Assembly (NCBI GenBank): GCA_003670675.1
Contig: QWQY01000004.1
Coordinates: forward strand, 1-39,537
From: Chloroflexota bacterium
GTDB lineage: Bacteria > Chloroflexota > Chloroflexia > Chloroflexales > Roseiflexaceae
Reading direction: 5' to 3'
DNA length: 39,537 nt
A program made the position numbers and the translations under genes. Positions 19,472 to 28,865 of this stretch are shown here, piece by piece. Positions within the stretch are counted from its first letter, which is position 1, and each line of letters starts with the position of its first letter. The notes beneath the pieces were generated by a model that ran no database searches, was not told the DNA's origin, and worked only from the letters and a program-made list of their open reading frames with translations.

Positions 19472-20524
19472 ATGCGACTTATCGTAGTAGGTGCGGGCCT
19501 GAGTGGTCTCGCGGTCGCGCACACCCTGCAATCAATTGCCCCACAGATTGCCGTTCATATCATCGAAAAGAGCCGTGGCCTGGGTGGCCGTGTCGCGACG
19601 CGACGGCGTGAGGGAGCCATATTCGACCATGGCGCGCAGTTTTTTCGCCCGATCGATGCCGCCCAACAACAGTTCTTTACGGACACGCTCCCCCACGACA
19701 CGTTGATCGATATCGCCAAACCAGTCCATGCATTTGATGCAGCAAACCGCATCAGCATCGGGGATTCGTCACAAAACAACGAGCCCAAATTCGTCTACCG
19801 CGACGGGATCAGCACGTTGGCCAAATTGCTCCGCCCAGAGTCGGTGACACTTTCATTACAAACACGCATCCAACGCATCGAAGCCTCAGCAGATGGCTAT
19901 GCGGTCTACAGCGACACCGGCGCGCTCGTCGCAAACGCAGACGCACTGGTGTTTACCCCGCCTGCCCCGCAAACGATTGAATTGTTACAAATGAGTACCA
20001 TTGACGAATCCGTAAAGAATCCGTTGATGATTGGGCTCGCGCCGGCCACATATCGCCCGTGTCTGAGTGTGTCGCTGCTCTACGCGGGTGTTTTTGACCC
20101 TGAGTACTACGCACTGGTCAACACCGATCGCGGCCACCCCATCTCGTGGCTGGCCGTCGAACATGCCAAGCACGCATCACGCGTACCCGCCGGGCACACA
20201 CTGCTGACGGCACAATTGGCACCGCAGGCCAGCCGTGACCACTGGGACAGCCCCGAAGCGACGTTGTACACCACCGTCGCCGGCTGGGTGCAGTCGTTGA
20301 CTGGGCATGCACTCGGCGAGCCGCTCTGGGGTGATCGCCAGGGATGGCGCTATGCATTGCCGGATGGGCGTGCCGATGCGACCGCGATGCAAGCGTTCGA
20401 GCAGTCACATGGGCTATACTTTGCAGGGGATGCACACACCGGGCTCGGTCGCATCCAATTGGCACTGAACAACGGCGCAGCGGTTGCAACCCGCATCGCC
20501 ACCCACGCAGGAGCGCGCATATGA
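19472..20524 (+). CDS. FAD-dependent oxidoreductase (amine oxidase/renalase-like)
   Basis: MRLIVVGAGLSGLAVAHTL…HIIEKSRGLGGRVATRRREGAIFDHGAQFF…GLYFAGDAHTGLGRIQLALNNGAAVA. Confidence 0.9.
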   Translation: MRLIVVGAGLSGLAVAHTLQSIAPQIAVHIIEKSRGLGGRVATRRREGAIFDHGAQFFRPIDAAQQQFFTDTLPHDTLIDIAKPVHAFDAANRISIGDSSQNNEPKFVYRDGISTLAKLLRPESVTLSLQTRIQRIEASADGYAVYSDTGALVANADALVFTPPAPQTIELLQMSTIDESVKNPLMIGLAPATYRPCLSVSLLYAGVFDPEYYALVNTDRGHPISWLAVEHAKHASRVPAGHTLLTAQLAPQASRDHWDSPEATLYTTVAGWVQSLTGHALGEPLWGDRQGWRYALPDGRADATAMQAFEQSHGLYFAGDAHTGLGRIQLALNNGAAVATRIATHAGARI

Positions 20525-21402
20525 CCAGTACTACCCTTCGTCCCGTTCTGATTGGCGTCGCTTCGGTGATTGCCATCGCATTGCTCGCACTCCTGATCAT
20601 GACGCCGACGGATTCGCTGGTGACTCCCACAAGCAACGGGATTGGCTTGCTCATTCCGGTGACGTTTTTGGCCGGCTTGTTTAGCTTCCTCTCGCCGTGT
20701 ACGTTACCCATCCTGCCCGCATATTTTGCATTTACGTTCCAAGCAAAACGTGAACGCGTGACGATTATGTCGATTGCCTTTTTTCTTGGGTTGGCAACCA
20801 CGATCGTCGTTTTGGGCGCGAGCGCCACTGCGCTGAGTCGATTTTTGTTCGGCTACCTTTCCTTGCTCACGTCGTTAGGCGGCGTGTTGATTATTGTCTT
20901 TGGGGTGATGAGCTTTTTTGGGATTGGCTTCAGCGGCATGCAGTTGCTCGAACGCCCGGTCGGCGGGATCGTCGGATCGTATCTCTATGGTGCGACCTTT
21001 GCGCTCGGTTGGTCGGCTTGTGTCGGTCCGATTTTGGGGGCGTTGTTGACCATGTTGGCGACGCAGGGGATCGCCGTCGCCCAGGGTGCGTTGCTCGCGT
21101 TCGTCTATGCCTTGGGCTTGGGAACGCCGTTGATTATCATTTCGACCTATTTCAGCCGGTTGGGTAATGGCTCGAAGTTCTGGCAGGTCATCAAGGGCAA
21201 AGCATACTTTGTGACCATCGGCGGCCGCGAATTGATGCTCCATACGACCAGCATGGCCAGCGGGGTGCTGTTGGTCTTGATGGGTGTGTTGTTGGCGACG
21301 GGCAATTTGGCCACCATTGGCGAGTGGTCCCGCCAGTCTGCCCTGTCGGAGTATTCGCTCCAATTCGAAAGCTGGCTGCAGAGCCTGATATCAGGACGAT
21401 AA
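20521..21402 (+). CDS. CcdA-type cytochrome c biogenesis / thiol-disulfide membrane protein
   Basis: FLAGLFSFLSPCTLPILPAYFAF…FALGWSACVGPILGALLTMLATQG; ATGA overlap with upstream gene. Confidence 0.9.
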   Translation: MTSTTLRPVLIGVASVIAIALLALLIMTPTDSLVTPTSNGIGLLIPVTFLAGLFSFLSPCTLPILPAYFAFTFQAKRERVTIMSIAFFLGLATTIVVLGASATALSRFLFGYLSLLTSLGGVLIIVFGVMSFFGIGFSGMQLLERPVGGIVGSYLYGATFALGWSACVGPILGALLTMLATQGIAVAQGALLAFVYALGLGTPLIIISTYFSRLGNGSKFWQVIKGKAYFVTIGGRELMLHTTSMASGVLLVLMGVLLATGNLATIGEWSRQSALSEYSLQFESWLQSLISGR

Positions 21403-21406
21403 TCCA

Positions 21407-21823
21407 ATGACGCAGAAAAAACACGCGGCCGGCGCCGTTGTCTTCCGGCGTACGTCAGACGGCCCGCGCTTTTTGGTCATCTATGATGCATACGGGCATT
21501 GGACCTTCCCCAAAGGACACCTCGAAGCAGACGAATCGAGCGCCGCTGCGGCCCGGCGCGAGGTCGCCGAAGAGACCGGTGTGAACGGGCACCTCGGACC
21601 GCTGGTCCACTCGATTTTTTACCCAGTCGTCAAAAAAGGCGTCACCTACGACAAACAGGTCGATTGGTACCTGCTCGAGGCTGACAACGATGGGGTCGTC
21701 CTCCAGGCCGAAGAAGGTATCACCGCCTATCAATGGGAGACTGCCGACGAAGTCCAGGCGCTCCTCGACTACCCGCAACTCGACGAGGTGTTCGCCAAAG
21801 CGCGCGACGTCCTCGGAGTCTAG
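21407..21823 (+). CDS. NUDIX hydrolase
   Basis: Nudix box GHLEADESSAAAARREVAEETGV. Confidence 0.95.
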   Translation: MTQKKHAAGAVVFRRTSDGPRFLVIYDAYGHWTFPKGHLEADESSAAAARREVAEETGVNGHLGPLVHSIFYPVVKKGVTYDKQVDWYLLEADNDGVVLQAEEGITAYQWETADEVQALLDYPQLDEVFAKARDVLGV

Positions 21824-21847
21824 AAAACATACATCTAAGGAGCATGC

Positions 21848-22309
21848 ATGCAACCGGCGTATTCTGTTGAGCGCGTCTACGCGTACCCACTCGAAAAACT
21901 CTGGCAGGCGTGGACCCAAGCCGCCGCATTACAATCCTGGTACCACGGGGTCGAGCACCGCTGCGTACCCAATTCGGTCACCGAGGATGCAGCGGTCGGG
22001 GCGATTTGGTCCGTCGGGATCGATGTCCCGCAATATAACATCCAAGTCTTTTTCTATGGTACATACAGCACGGTGACGCCGCAAACGCAGCTGGTGCACT
22101 CGATGCACTACACCGAAATGGCCGAAGAATTCGCCATCAAAGACATGAGCACGCCCGCCCATCGCGTCGTCATCGACTTCGAACAACGCCCCGGCGGCAC
22201 ATGGGTGCGCTTTGCGCAGTACGGCGACATGCCCGCCGAGCAAATCCCACTGGTGACCGCTGGCATGCAGAGTTACTTCGATTCGCTCCAGAACTATATC
22301 GATCAATAA
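21848..22309 (+). CDS. SRPBCC/AHSA1-like domain protein
   Basis: YSVERVYAYPLEKLWQAWTQAAALQSWYHGVE…GGTWVRFAQYGDMP. Confidence 0.75.
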   Translation: MQPAYSVERVYAYPLEKLWQAWTQAAALQSWYHGVEHRCVPNSVTEDAAVGAIWSVGIDVPQYNIQVFFYGTYSTVTPQTQLVHSMHYTEMAEEFAIKDMSTPAHRVVIDFEQRPGGTWVRFAQYGDMPAEQIPLVTAGMQSYFDSLQNYIDQ

Positions 22310-22340
22310 CGCCCGGGGGGGTTGGAGCAGGGGGTTTTCG

Positions 22341-22380
22341 AGCGGGGTTTATTGCAATAAACCCTGCTCTATTTTTTCGA
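22341..22380 (+). terminator. Rho-independent terminator
   Basis: AGCGGGGTTTATT-GC-AATAAACCCTGCT (one G·U) followed by CTATTTTTTC. Confidence 0.8.
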
Positions 22381-22405
22381 ATTTTTCTGTGAAATGCGTA
22401 TTCCA

Positions 22406-23962
22406 TTACCGCGCCAGGCGTTCGCGGATTTTGGTGTAGATGAGCTGATACGCCATCAGCACCGGCGTAATGCGAAACTGCCATGCAACGCCCAGATAGA
22501 CGGCTACCGCAATCACCGAGAGGATGCCTACCTGCACGACCATGGGCCACGTATCGGCGCCGACCAGCGTGCTCGCGGCGCTGACCAGCGCCCAGCTGAT
22601 GGCGCCGGCCATGGCACACAACGCGATCGTCTGTGCCAAACCCATCCCACGCAAATCGAACAACCGATGCGCGAGCACGGCCATCAAGAGCATGTGGGTA
22701 ATCCATTGGAACGAGTTGGCAAAAGCCAGCGTTTGGGCGCTGGGTCCAAAGAACGCCAGCCCGATGACCACCCCGATGCCGTACCCGCCGATTGCTGCAC
22801 CTTGGACAAGGTTGGGTGCCAGGGTCCGGCCACGTGCATAGTAGGCGTAGAGCAAAATCTGATCGATAGCGGCGGCCGGCAATCCGGGGATGTACCATTT
22901 GAGGGTATCGGCGACCGCTAGGGTGTCGGCCGCAGCAAATGCATTGCGTTGCAGAATCAACCCGGTCAACGGGATGCGTACCAGCCACAGAATAACCGCC
23001 GCCGGCACGATGAGTGCCACCACCACCGTCAACGCCTGGGCCACGGTGGTGCGGAACGCAGCACGGTCAGCATCGTCACGCAAGCGCGCCAATGTGGGCA
23101 AGATCGCCGTCGACACCGCTGCCGCGACCAATCCCAATGGGAACTGGATGAGTGTTGTGGCATAGCGCATCGTCGGCAAGACGTCTGCGCCGTAACTGCT
23201 GCCCAGGCGCCGATCAATGACCGTGCCGATCGCCGAAAAACCCATCCCCAATGCAACCGGCGCATAGAGTCGGATCATTTCGTGGATGGCGGGATTGCGC
23301 CAATCCGTGCGCCATTGGAAGTGCATCGTCCGCAGGCCCGATGCCTGCAAGACAACCTGAGCCAGCGCGCCAACGACCATTCCTACCGCCAACGCCACAG
23401 GCCCGACGATGGGGGTAAACGCCAGCGCACCGACAATCAACCCGATGTTGAATACGCTTGTCACAAACGCAGGCAAGACGAACCGTTGCTGTGCCTGCAA
23501 AACCGCCGTCATCACCCCCGCGACGACCATACACGGCACCGCAAAGAGCATCCAGCGCACCATGGTCGTGGTCAATGCCTGCATGGGTGCATCGAATCCG
23601 CCCGCCAACCACTGCACCATCTGCGGCGCAAACCAGACCATCGGCAGCACGAGGCCGCTGACGACCACGATCATCAAGCTCAGCACCTGCGACACGAGGC
23701 GGTCGCGTGCCTCGGGTTGCGCTGCAACGCGGCTAAAGACGGGGACCAGGGCTGCGCTTATGGCACCACTGAGCAACAAGTCGTACACGAGGGTGGGGAT
23801 TGTTGCTGCAGCCGTGAACGCCGCGAGTTCTTCGCCACGGCCATAGGTCGCTGCAAAAACCGCCTCACGGATGACTCCGATGAGGCGGCTGGTGATGTTC
23901 CCGACGGCGATCAAAACTGCCGCCATCGCGATGGTACGTCCTTGTGTCTGACCAGTGGTCAC
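22406..23962 (-). CDS. murJ: MurJ/MviN-family lipid II flippase
   Basis: GNITSRLIGVIREAVFAATYGRGEELAAFTAAATIPTLVYDLLLSGAISAALVPVFSR; many TM segments. Confidence 0.93.
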   Translation of the reverse strand: MTTGQTQGRTIAMAAVLIAVGNITSRLIGVIREAVFAATYGRGEELAAFTAAATIPTLVYDLLLSGAISAALVPVFSRVAAQPEARDRLVSQVLSLMIVVVSGLVLPMVWFAPQMVQWLAGGFDAPMQALTTTMVRWMLFAVPCMVVAGVMTAVLQAQQRFVLPAFVTSVFNIGLIVGALAFTPIVGPVALAVGMVVGALAQVVLQASGLRTMHFQWRTDWRNPAIHEMIRLYAPVALGMGFSAIGTVIDRRLGSSYGADVLPTMRYATTLIQFPLGLVAAAVSTAILPTLARLRDDADRAAFRTTVAQALTVVVALIVPAAVILWLVRIPLTGLILQRNAFAAADTLAVADTLKWYIPGLPAAAIDQILLYAYYARGRTLAPNLVQGAAIGGYGIGVVIGLAFFGPSAQTLAFANSFQWITHMLLMAVLAHRLFDLRGMGLAQTIALCAMAGAISWALVSAASTLVGADTWPMVVQVGILSVIAVAVYLGVAWQFRITPVLMAYQLIYTKIRERLAR

Positions 23963-23983
23963 GCGGACCTCTTTCGTCCCTGA

Positions 23984-25513
23984 TTAGGGAAGATATTTCA
24001 TCGGGTCGACCGCCTTGCCGCCCACCTTGATCGTAAAGTGCAAGTGTACACCGGTCGAATAGCCACCGCCGGCGGCATCATAGCTACTGCCCATCAGACC
24101 AATGAAGTCGCCCATGTCGACGACATCACCCGGCCGAACGGGTGGCTTTTTGAGCATGTGTCCATACACCGACTGTACCCCGTTGCCATGGTCGATTTTG
24201 ACACACCAGCCGTATCCGCTACACCAGCCGCCTTCGAATACGCGCCCGTAGCGGGCTGCATAGATACCCGTGCCTGCTTTGTTGGCAAAATCAATACCGT
24301 TGTGGAACGAGTAGAACGGGTTGCTGCGCCAGCCGAACCCAGAGGTCAACTGCCCGGTCGTCGGCCAGACCCACCGTGGTGGCGGATACGGGACGTTGTT
24401 GATGCTCGGCAAGCCTTCTATCAGCCCATCGGACATCCCCAACAGCGACCCTTTGACCCATCCGAGCTCGCCCGGTGCGTATTCGAGTTTGATCCAACTG
24501 CCGTAGCGCCCGATTGGGATGAGCCGTTGGCCGAGGGCGAGCGTGCCGATTTTGTCGTAGGCACGACCTGGTCCACCGCGCAAGTTGGTCTCGTCTTCGA
24601 GCACCGTGACGGTCTCGATTGCTTCCATGCCAGCGACGCCCTCGGCACTGCCGTATTTGTTGATGGTGGCGTCGGGATACGCGGGCACGGCAAATGGGAT
24701 AAATACCTCGCGGTCGACGACCAAATCTTCGTCGCGGGTGACGCGATTGGCGCGGAACAACGTGATTGCATCGGGTGACGAATTATATTGCGTCGCGATG
24801 CTCTGGATTGTTTCGCCTTCGGCGATCGTATGCGACACGCCGGGCATTCGCGGGATGCGCAACGTACTGCCCACAATAAAGACCCGGCCGTTTTGTAAGC
24901 CGTTGGCCCAAAACAACACCTGCGGGTTCATCTGGTATTCGGCTGCAATGGTACCGAGCGTGTCTAGGCTACGGATGCGGTGGTAAAACAAAAACGGTGG
25001 CAACGCATTGGGAAGCGGAGTAACCATGTGCGGAACGGTCAGTTCTGAGTCGCTGCTGACCTGCGGCAGGGGGGCGTCGATGGGCAACGTCATCTCGGCG
25101 CTGCTGGCCGAGCGCGAAAAGCCCGCCCCGTATTCGAGGCCGCTTTTGTTGACCAGCGTCTGCCCAAACAACAAAATTGATACAATCAGCACCGCACTCG
25201 TGATGTGGCCGGCCAAGCGTGGCTCGATGAGTGCATCGACCATGAGTGTTTTGCGGCGGATTTGGGTAGTGCTGTGGGCCGTTGTCGGTTGTACGGCTTG
25301 TCCTTGAAAGACCGCTCGTGCCGATTGTGCGGCTTTCTGTTGCGCTACCATTGCTTCACGCAAGATACGCGGGGCCAACCATGTCTTGGCGTCCGCGCTG
25401 AGAGGGAGTGCGTCTAGGATGGCCCACACGCGATATCGTGCTGCAACTTCACGTTGCCGGAGCAGCTGAATTTTGGTGACAATCGTTGGCGTCGATGGCT
25501 GCGGTATAATCAT
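23984..25513 (-). CDS. M23-family peptidase with LysM and SH3-like domains (membrane-anchored)
   Basis: LysM HTIAEGETIQSIATQYNSSPDAITLFRAN; SH3-like NLRGGPGRAYDKIGTLALGQRL; M23 SGFGWRSNPFYSFHNGIDFANKAGTGIYAA…GVHLHFTIK; start codon uncertain. Confidence 0.88.
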   Translation of the reverse strand: MIIPQPSTPTIVTKIQLLRQREVAARYRVWAILDALPLSADAKTWLAPRILREAMVAQQKAAQSARAVFQGQAVQPTTAHSTTQIRRKTLMVDALIEPRLAGHITSAVLIVSILLFGQTLVNKSGLEYGAGFSRSASSAEMTLPIDAPLPQVSSDSELTVPHMVTPLPNALPPFLFYHRIRSLDTLGTIAAEYQMNPQVLFWANGLQNGRVFIVGSTLRIPRMPGVSHTIAEGETIQSIATQYNSSPDAITLFRANRVTRDEDLVVDREVFIPFAVPAYPDATINKYGSAEGVAGMEAIETVTVLEDETNLRGGPGRAYDKIGTLALGQRLIPIGRYGSWIKLEYAPGELGWVKGSLLGMSDGLIEGLPSINNVPYPPPRWVWPTTGQLTSGFGWRSNPFYSFHNGIDFANKAGTGIYAARYGRVFEGGWCSGYGWCVKIDHGNGVQSVYGHMLKKPPVRPGDVVDMGDFIGLMGSSYDAAGGGYSTGVHLHFTIKVGGKAVDPMKYLP

Positions 25514-25683
25514 TTTGGTCTTCACAACGGGCGGGCACCAACGGCTGCATGCATCATACGACGCAAGATAGTTGGTGTCAATCATCTGCGCTCTACTGCA
25601 CACAAACCCTCTCTTTTTTCTTCACCAACTGACGTATACTGTACACATGATCCTGCGGGATTTCTGATAAAAGGATGCGCGCT

Positions 25684-26277
25684 ATGATTCAAGTCAACGT
25701 CGATAGTGTACGTGTGAGTCTCCTCACCCAAAACCGCGTTGTAGTCCTGCGCGAGACCGATAGTCGGCGCTACCTGCCCATCTGGATTGGTCAGTTCGAG
25801 GCAGACGCTATTTCGTTTGTCCTCCAAAACCTGACTCCGACGCGCCCAATGACCCACGACCTGCTGCGGACGATTTTTCAAGAACTCGACGCAGAGATCG
25901 TCCATGTGCTCATCAATGACATCCAAGAGACAACCTTTTATGCACGGATCTTGGTGCAAACCCCACAACGAACCTTCGAAATAGACGCCCGCACCAGTGA
26001 CGCGATTGCCCTCGCCCTGCGTGCCCATGTGCCTATTTTTGTGGCGCCCCATGTGTTTGAACAAGCCTCTGTGCCGTTCGATGGTGACGAACAACAAGAG
26101 CCGCCGCTCTTTAAGGCGTCTGCGACGGTCAGCGACACCGAGCCGACACCGGGCACCGATGCAGCCACTGCACCGACCGACGCTCCCGTGTCTGACGAAA
26201 CCCTGTCGATGTTCCGCGACTTCATTAATTCGCTCGACGACGAGGATGATCCCAAGAAAAACCCACCCAGCGCATAG
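25684..26277 (+). CDS. Bifunctional nuclease family (DUF151) protein
   Basis: MIQVNVDSVRVSLLTQNRVVVLRETDSRRYLPIWIGQFEADAI…RPMTHDLLRTIF…ARTSDAIALALRAHVPIFV. Confidence 0.92.
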   Translation: MIQVNVDSVRVSLLTQNRVVVLRETDSRRYLPIWIGQFEADAISFVLQNLTPTRPMTHDLLRTIFQELDAEIVHVLINDIQETTFYARILVQTPQRTFEIDARTSDAIALALRAHVPIFVAPHVFEQASVPFDGDEQQEPPLFKASATVSDTEPTPGTDAATAPTDAPVSDETLSMFRDFINSLDDEDDPKKNPPSA

Positions 26278-26312
26278 CGATGCCTTCGCGCAAAACACCC
26301 AATCTGATATAG

Positions 26313-26792
26313 TTTTACACTCCAATGTGCATAACTTGGGGTGTTTTTGTGGATAACTCACGAAAATGTGGAAAGTTCTGCACTCCAACGCACTCTACGT
26401 AGCACGATAAAACAAAAACATATGTTCGCATTGATTTGGCAGTGTAGTGTGCCAAAAAACCACGTTTTTCGCGCAATTTTTTCTGTGCATAACACGTGCA
26501 CAACAGCGGGATAGCCGCGGGATAACAAATCCCATCAAACCGGTTATCCACCGCTTTTGTGGACAACGACTCGCGTTGTTCGTGGACCAGCGTGGAACCA
26601 CTGTGGATGAATCACCGATGATCTGCGCGGCTGTTGATGCGTGTGGAGCGTCGTACACATGCAACGGCGATGCGATTGGTCTTCTCCATACGGCAAAACC
26701 ATCCAATCAACATATCCACACGACATACTATGTGCGACTATTTCTTACTTTATATTCTTTTTTTCTTCTTATAGACGGTCGTGTGTGGACAG
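26313..26792. promoter_or_regulatory. Cluster of DnaA-box-like 9-mers with adjacent AT/pyrimidine-rich tract (candidate oriC or DnaA-binding locus)
   Basis: TGTGGATAA 26348-26356 (exact TTATCCACA on minus); TGTGCATAA 26326-26334 and 26484-26492; one-mismatch boxes at 26313-26321, 26367-26375, 26544-26552, 26558-26566, 26602-26610, 26712-26720; AT/pyrimidine-rich run ~26738-26775. Confidence 0.6.
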
Positions 26793-26923
26793 TGCAGAGA
26801 AATCTCATTCCTCACCTCTTTCCCCATCACGACAGATTGTGGTACACTTGTTATCAGTTAGTGATGCATTGTTGCGCCTCGACCTCGGAGGTCGTGGCGT
26901 TTGTATGTTGTGTGGGAGCATGT

Positions 26924-28762
26924 ATGAAGCGAACAGAATTGCGCAATGTGGCGATTATTGCGCACGTTGACCACGGCAAGACGACCCTCGTAGACGGTCT
27001 GCTACGCCAATCCCGTATCTTCCGAGACAACCAGCAGATGGCCGAGCGCGTGATGGACTCGAACGATCTCGAGCGCGAGCGTGGAATCACCATCATGGCC
27101 AAAAACACCGCTGTGATGTACAAGGGCAACAAAATCAACATTGTCGACACCCCAGGTCACGCTGACTTCGGTGGTGAAGTCGAACGTGTGATGAACATGG
27201 TCGATGGTGTGTTGTTGCTGGTCGACGCTGTCGACGGCCCCATGCCACAGACCCGCTTCGTGCTGCGCAAGGCGCTGCAGGCAGGCCACAAGGCCATCGT
27301 GGTGGTCAACAAAATCGACCGCCCCAATGCCCGCCCACAATGGGTCGTCAACGAGACGTTTGACCTGTTTGTCGAGCTGGGTGCTACCGACGAACAAGCC
27401 GAGTTCCACACGGTCTACGCCAGTGCCATCAACGGTATTGCGGGCACAGACTTCAACAATCTGAACGATTCGCTCGAGCCATTGTTCGATGCCATCATCA
27501 ACCACATCCCAGCGCCAGACGTCGACTCCGATGCGCCGCTGCAGATGTTGGTCACCAATACGTTCTACGACGACTACCGTGGCAAAATCATGATGGGCCG
27601 TGTCCGCCGTGGTTCGATGACCAAGGGGATGTCGGTCATCAAGTTCAACCATGAAGGCGAAATGAAGCCTTCGAAGATCATCCAGATCTTCCAATATGTC
27701 GGTTTGAACCGTGCCGAAGTCGACGAAGCCACTGCGGGCGACATCATCGCCATCGCAGGCATTGCCGATGGCATGATCGGCGACACCATTGCTGATCCAA
27801 CCAATCCTGAGCAGCTCCCGGTCTTGGCCGTCGAAGAGCCAACCGTCAACATGACCTTCGGCGTCAACACCAGCCCATTTGCTGGTCGCGAAGGCCAACA
27901 CGTAACCTCCCGCAAGATCCGCGATCGCTTGTACGCCGAGCGCGAGCGCGACGTGGCCTTGCGCGTCGAAGACACCGACGTTCCCGATGCCTTCACGGTA
28001 TCTGGCCGTGGTGAATTACATTTGACTATCCTGATCGAAAACATGCGCCGCGAAGGGTATGAGTTCCAGGTATCGAAGCCTGAGGTTATCTTCCGCGTCA
28101 TCGACGAGCAGCGGATGGAGCCGATCGAACAGGTCGAAATCGAAGTCTCGGAGCAATACCAAGGCGCCGTCATCGAACTGCTCGGGCAACGCCGTGGCAT
28201 CATGCGCGACATGCGCTACCGTGACGACGGCACCGTCAGCCTGACCTTCCTCGTACCGACCCGTGGTCTGCTCGGCTTCCGCCAGCAACTGCTCACGGCC
28301 AGCCGTGGTGAAGGCCAGATGAATTCGTTGTTCTACGAATACCAACCTGTTGCAGGCGATATCAGCACGCGTTCCAATGGCTCGTTGGTCGCTTCCGAGT
28401 CCGGTCAGACCACCACCTTCGGTCTGTTTGGCTCACAAGAGCGTGGCCAATTGTTCATTGGCGCCGGCGTCGACATCTACGAAGGCATGGTCATCGGCAT
28501 GCATGCCCGTGAGCGTGACCTCGAAGTCAACTGCTGCAAAAAGAAGCACCTTACCAACATGCGTTCGTCGGGTGCTGACGATGCACAACGGCTCGAAACC
28601 CCACGCAATATGAGTTTGGACGACGCTGTCGAATACATCGGCGACGACGAACTGCTCGAAGTAACCCCGAAGAACTACCGCCTGCGCAAGAAACTCCTCA
28701 ACCAAGAAGAGCGCAAGCGCGATCAGAAGCGCCGCGAAATGTCTTTGATGACAAACGGCTAG
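26924..28762 (+). CDS. typA: Translational GTPase TypA/BipA
   Basis: [30 protein letters not shown]…[20 protein letters not shown]…[31 protein letters not shown]; start moved downstream from ORF-track start 26447. Confidence 0.96.
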   Translation: MKRTELRNVAIIAHVDHGKTTLVDGLLRQSRIFRDNQQMAERVMDSNDLERERGITIMAKNTAVMYKGNKINIVDTPGHADFGGEVERVMNMVDGVLLLVDAVDGPMPQTRFVLRKALQAGHKAIVVVNKIDRPNARPQWVVNETFDLFVELGATDEQAEFHTVYASAINGIAGTDFNNLNDSLEPLFDAIINHIPAPDVDSDAPLQMLVTNTFYDDYRGKIMMGRVRRGSMTKGMSVIKFNHEGEMKPSKIIQIFQYVGLNRAEVDEATAGDIIAIAGIADGMIGDTIADPTNPEQLPVLAVEEPTVNMTFGVNTSPFAGREGQHVTSRKIRDRLYAERERDVALRVEDTDVPDAFTVSGRGELHLTILIENMRREGYEFQVSKPEVIFRVIDEQRMEPIEQVEIEVSEQYQGAVIELLGQRRGIMRDMRYRDDGTVSLTFLVPTRGLLGFRQQLLTASRGEGQMNSLFYEYQPVAGDISTRSNGSLVASESGQTTTFGLFGSQERGQLFIGAGVDIYEGMVIGMHARERDLEVNCCKKKHLTNMRSSGADDAQRLETPRNMSLDDAVEYIGDDELLEVTPKNYRLRKKLLNQEERKRDQKRREMSLMTNG

Positions 28763-28783
28763 TCTGCTCTCTGCACCAATCCA

Positions 28784-28816
28784 ACAGACCGAGGTACGAC
28801 ACGTACCTCGGTCTGT
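28784..28816 (+). terminator. Terminator hairpin after typA
   Basis: ACAGACCGAGGTACG-ACA-CGTACCTCGGTCTGT followed by TTGTTGTT. Confidence 0.8.
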
Positions 28817-28865
28817 TTGTTGTTATACTACCCAACATAATACGAACCTTTGCGACGAGGCATGC

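Noticed and set aside
22949-23983. 344-aa plus ORF
   Set aside because: Antisense of murJ, Gln/Arg/His-rich low-complexity peptide
26447-26923. N-terminal 159-aa extension of the typA ORF
   Set aside because: TypA homology begins at [21 protein letters not shown] (26924); the extension translates through the DnaA-box cluster and AT-rich tract
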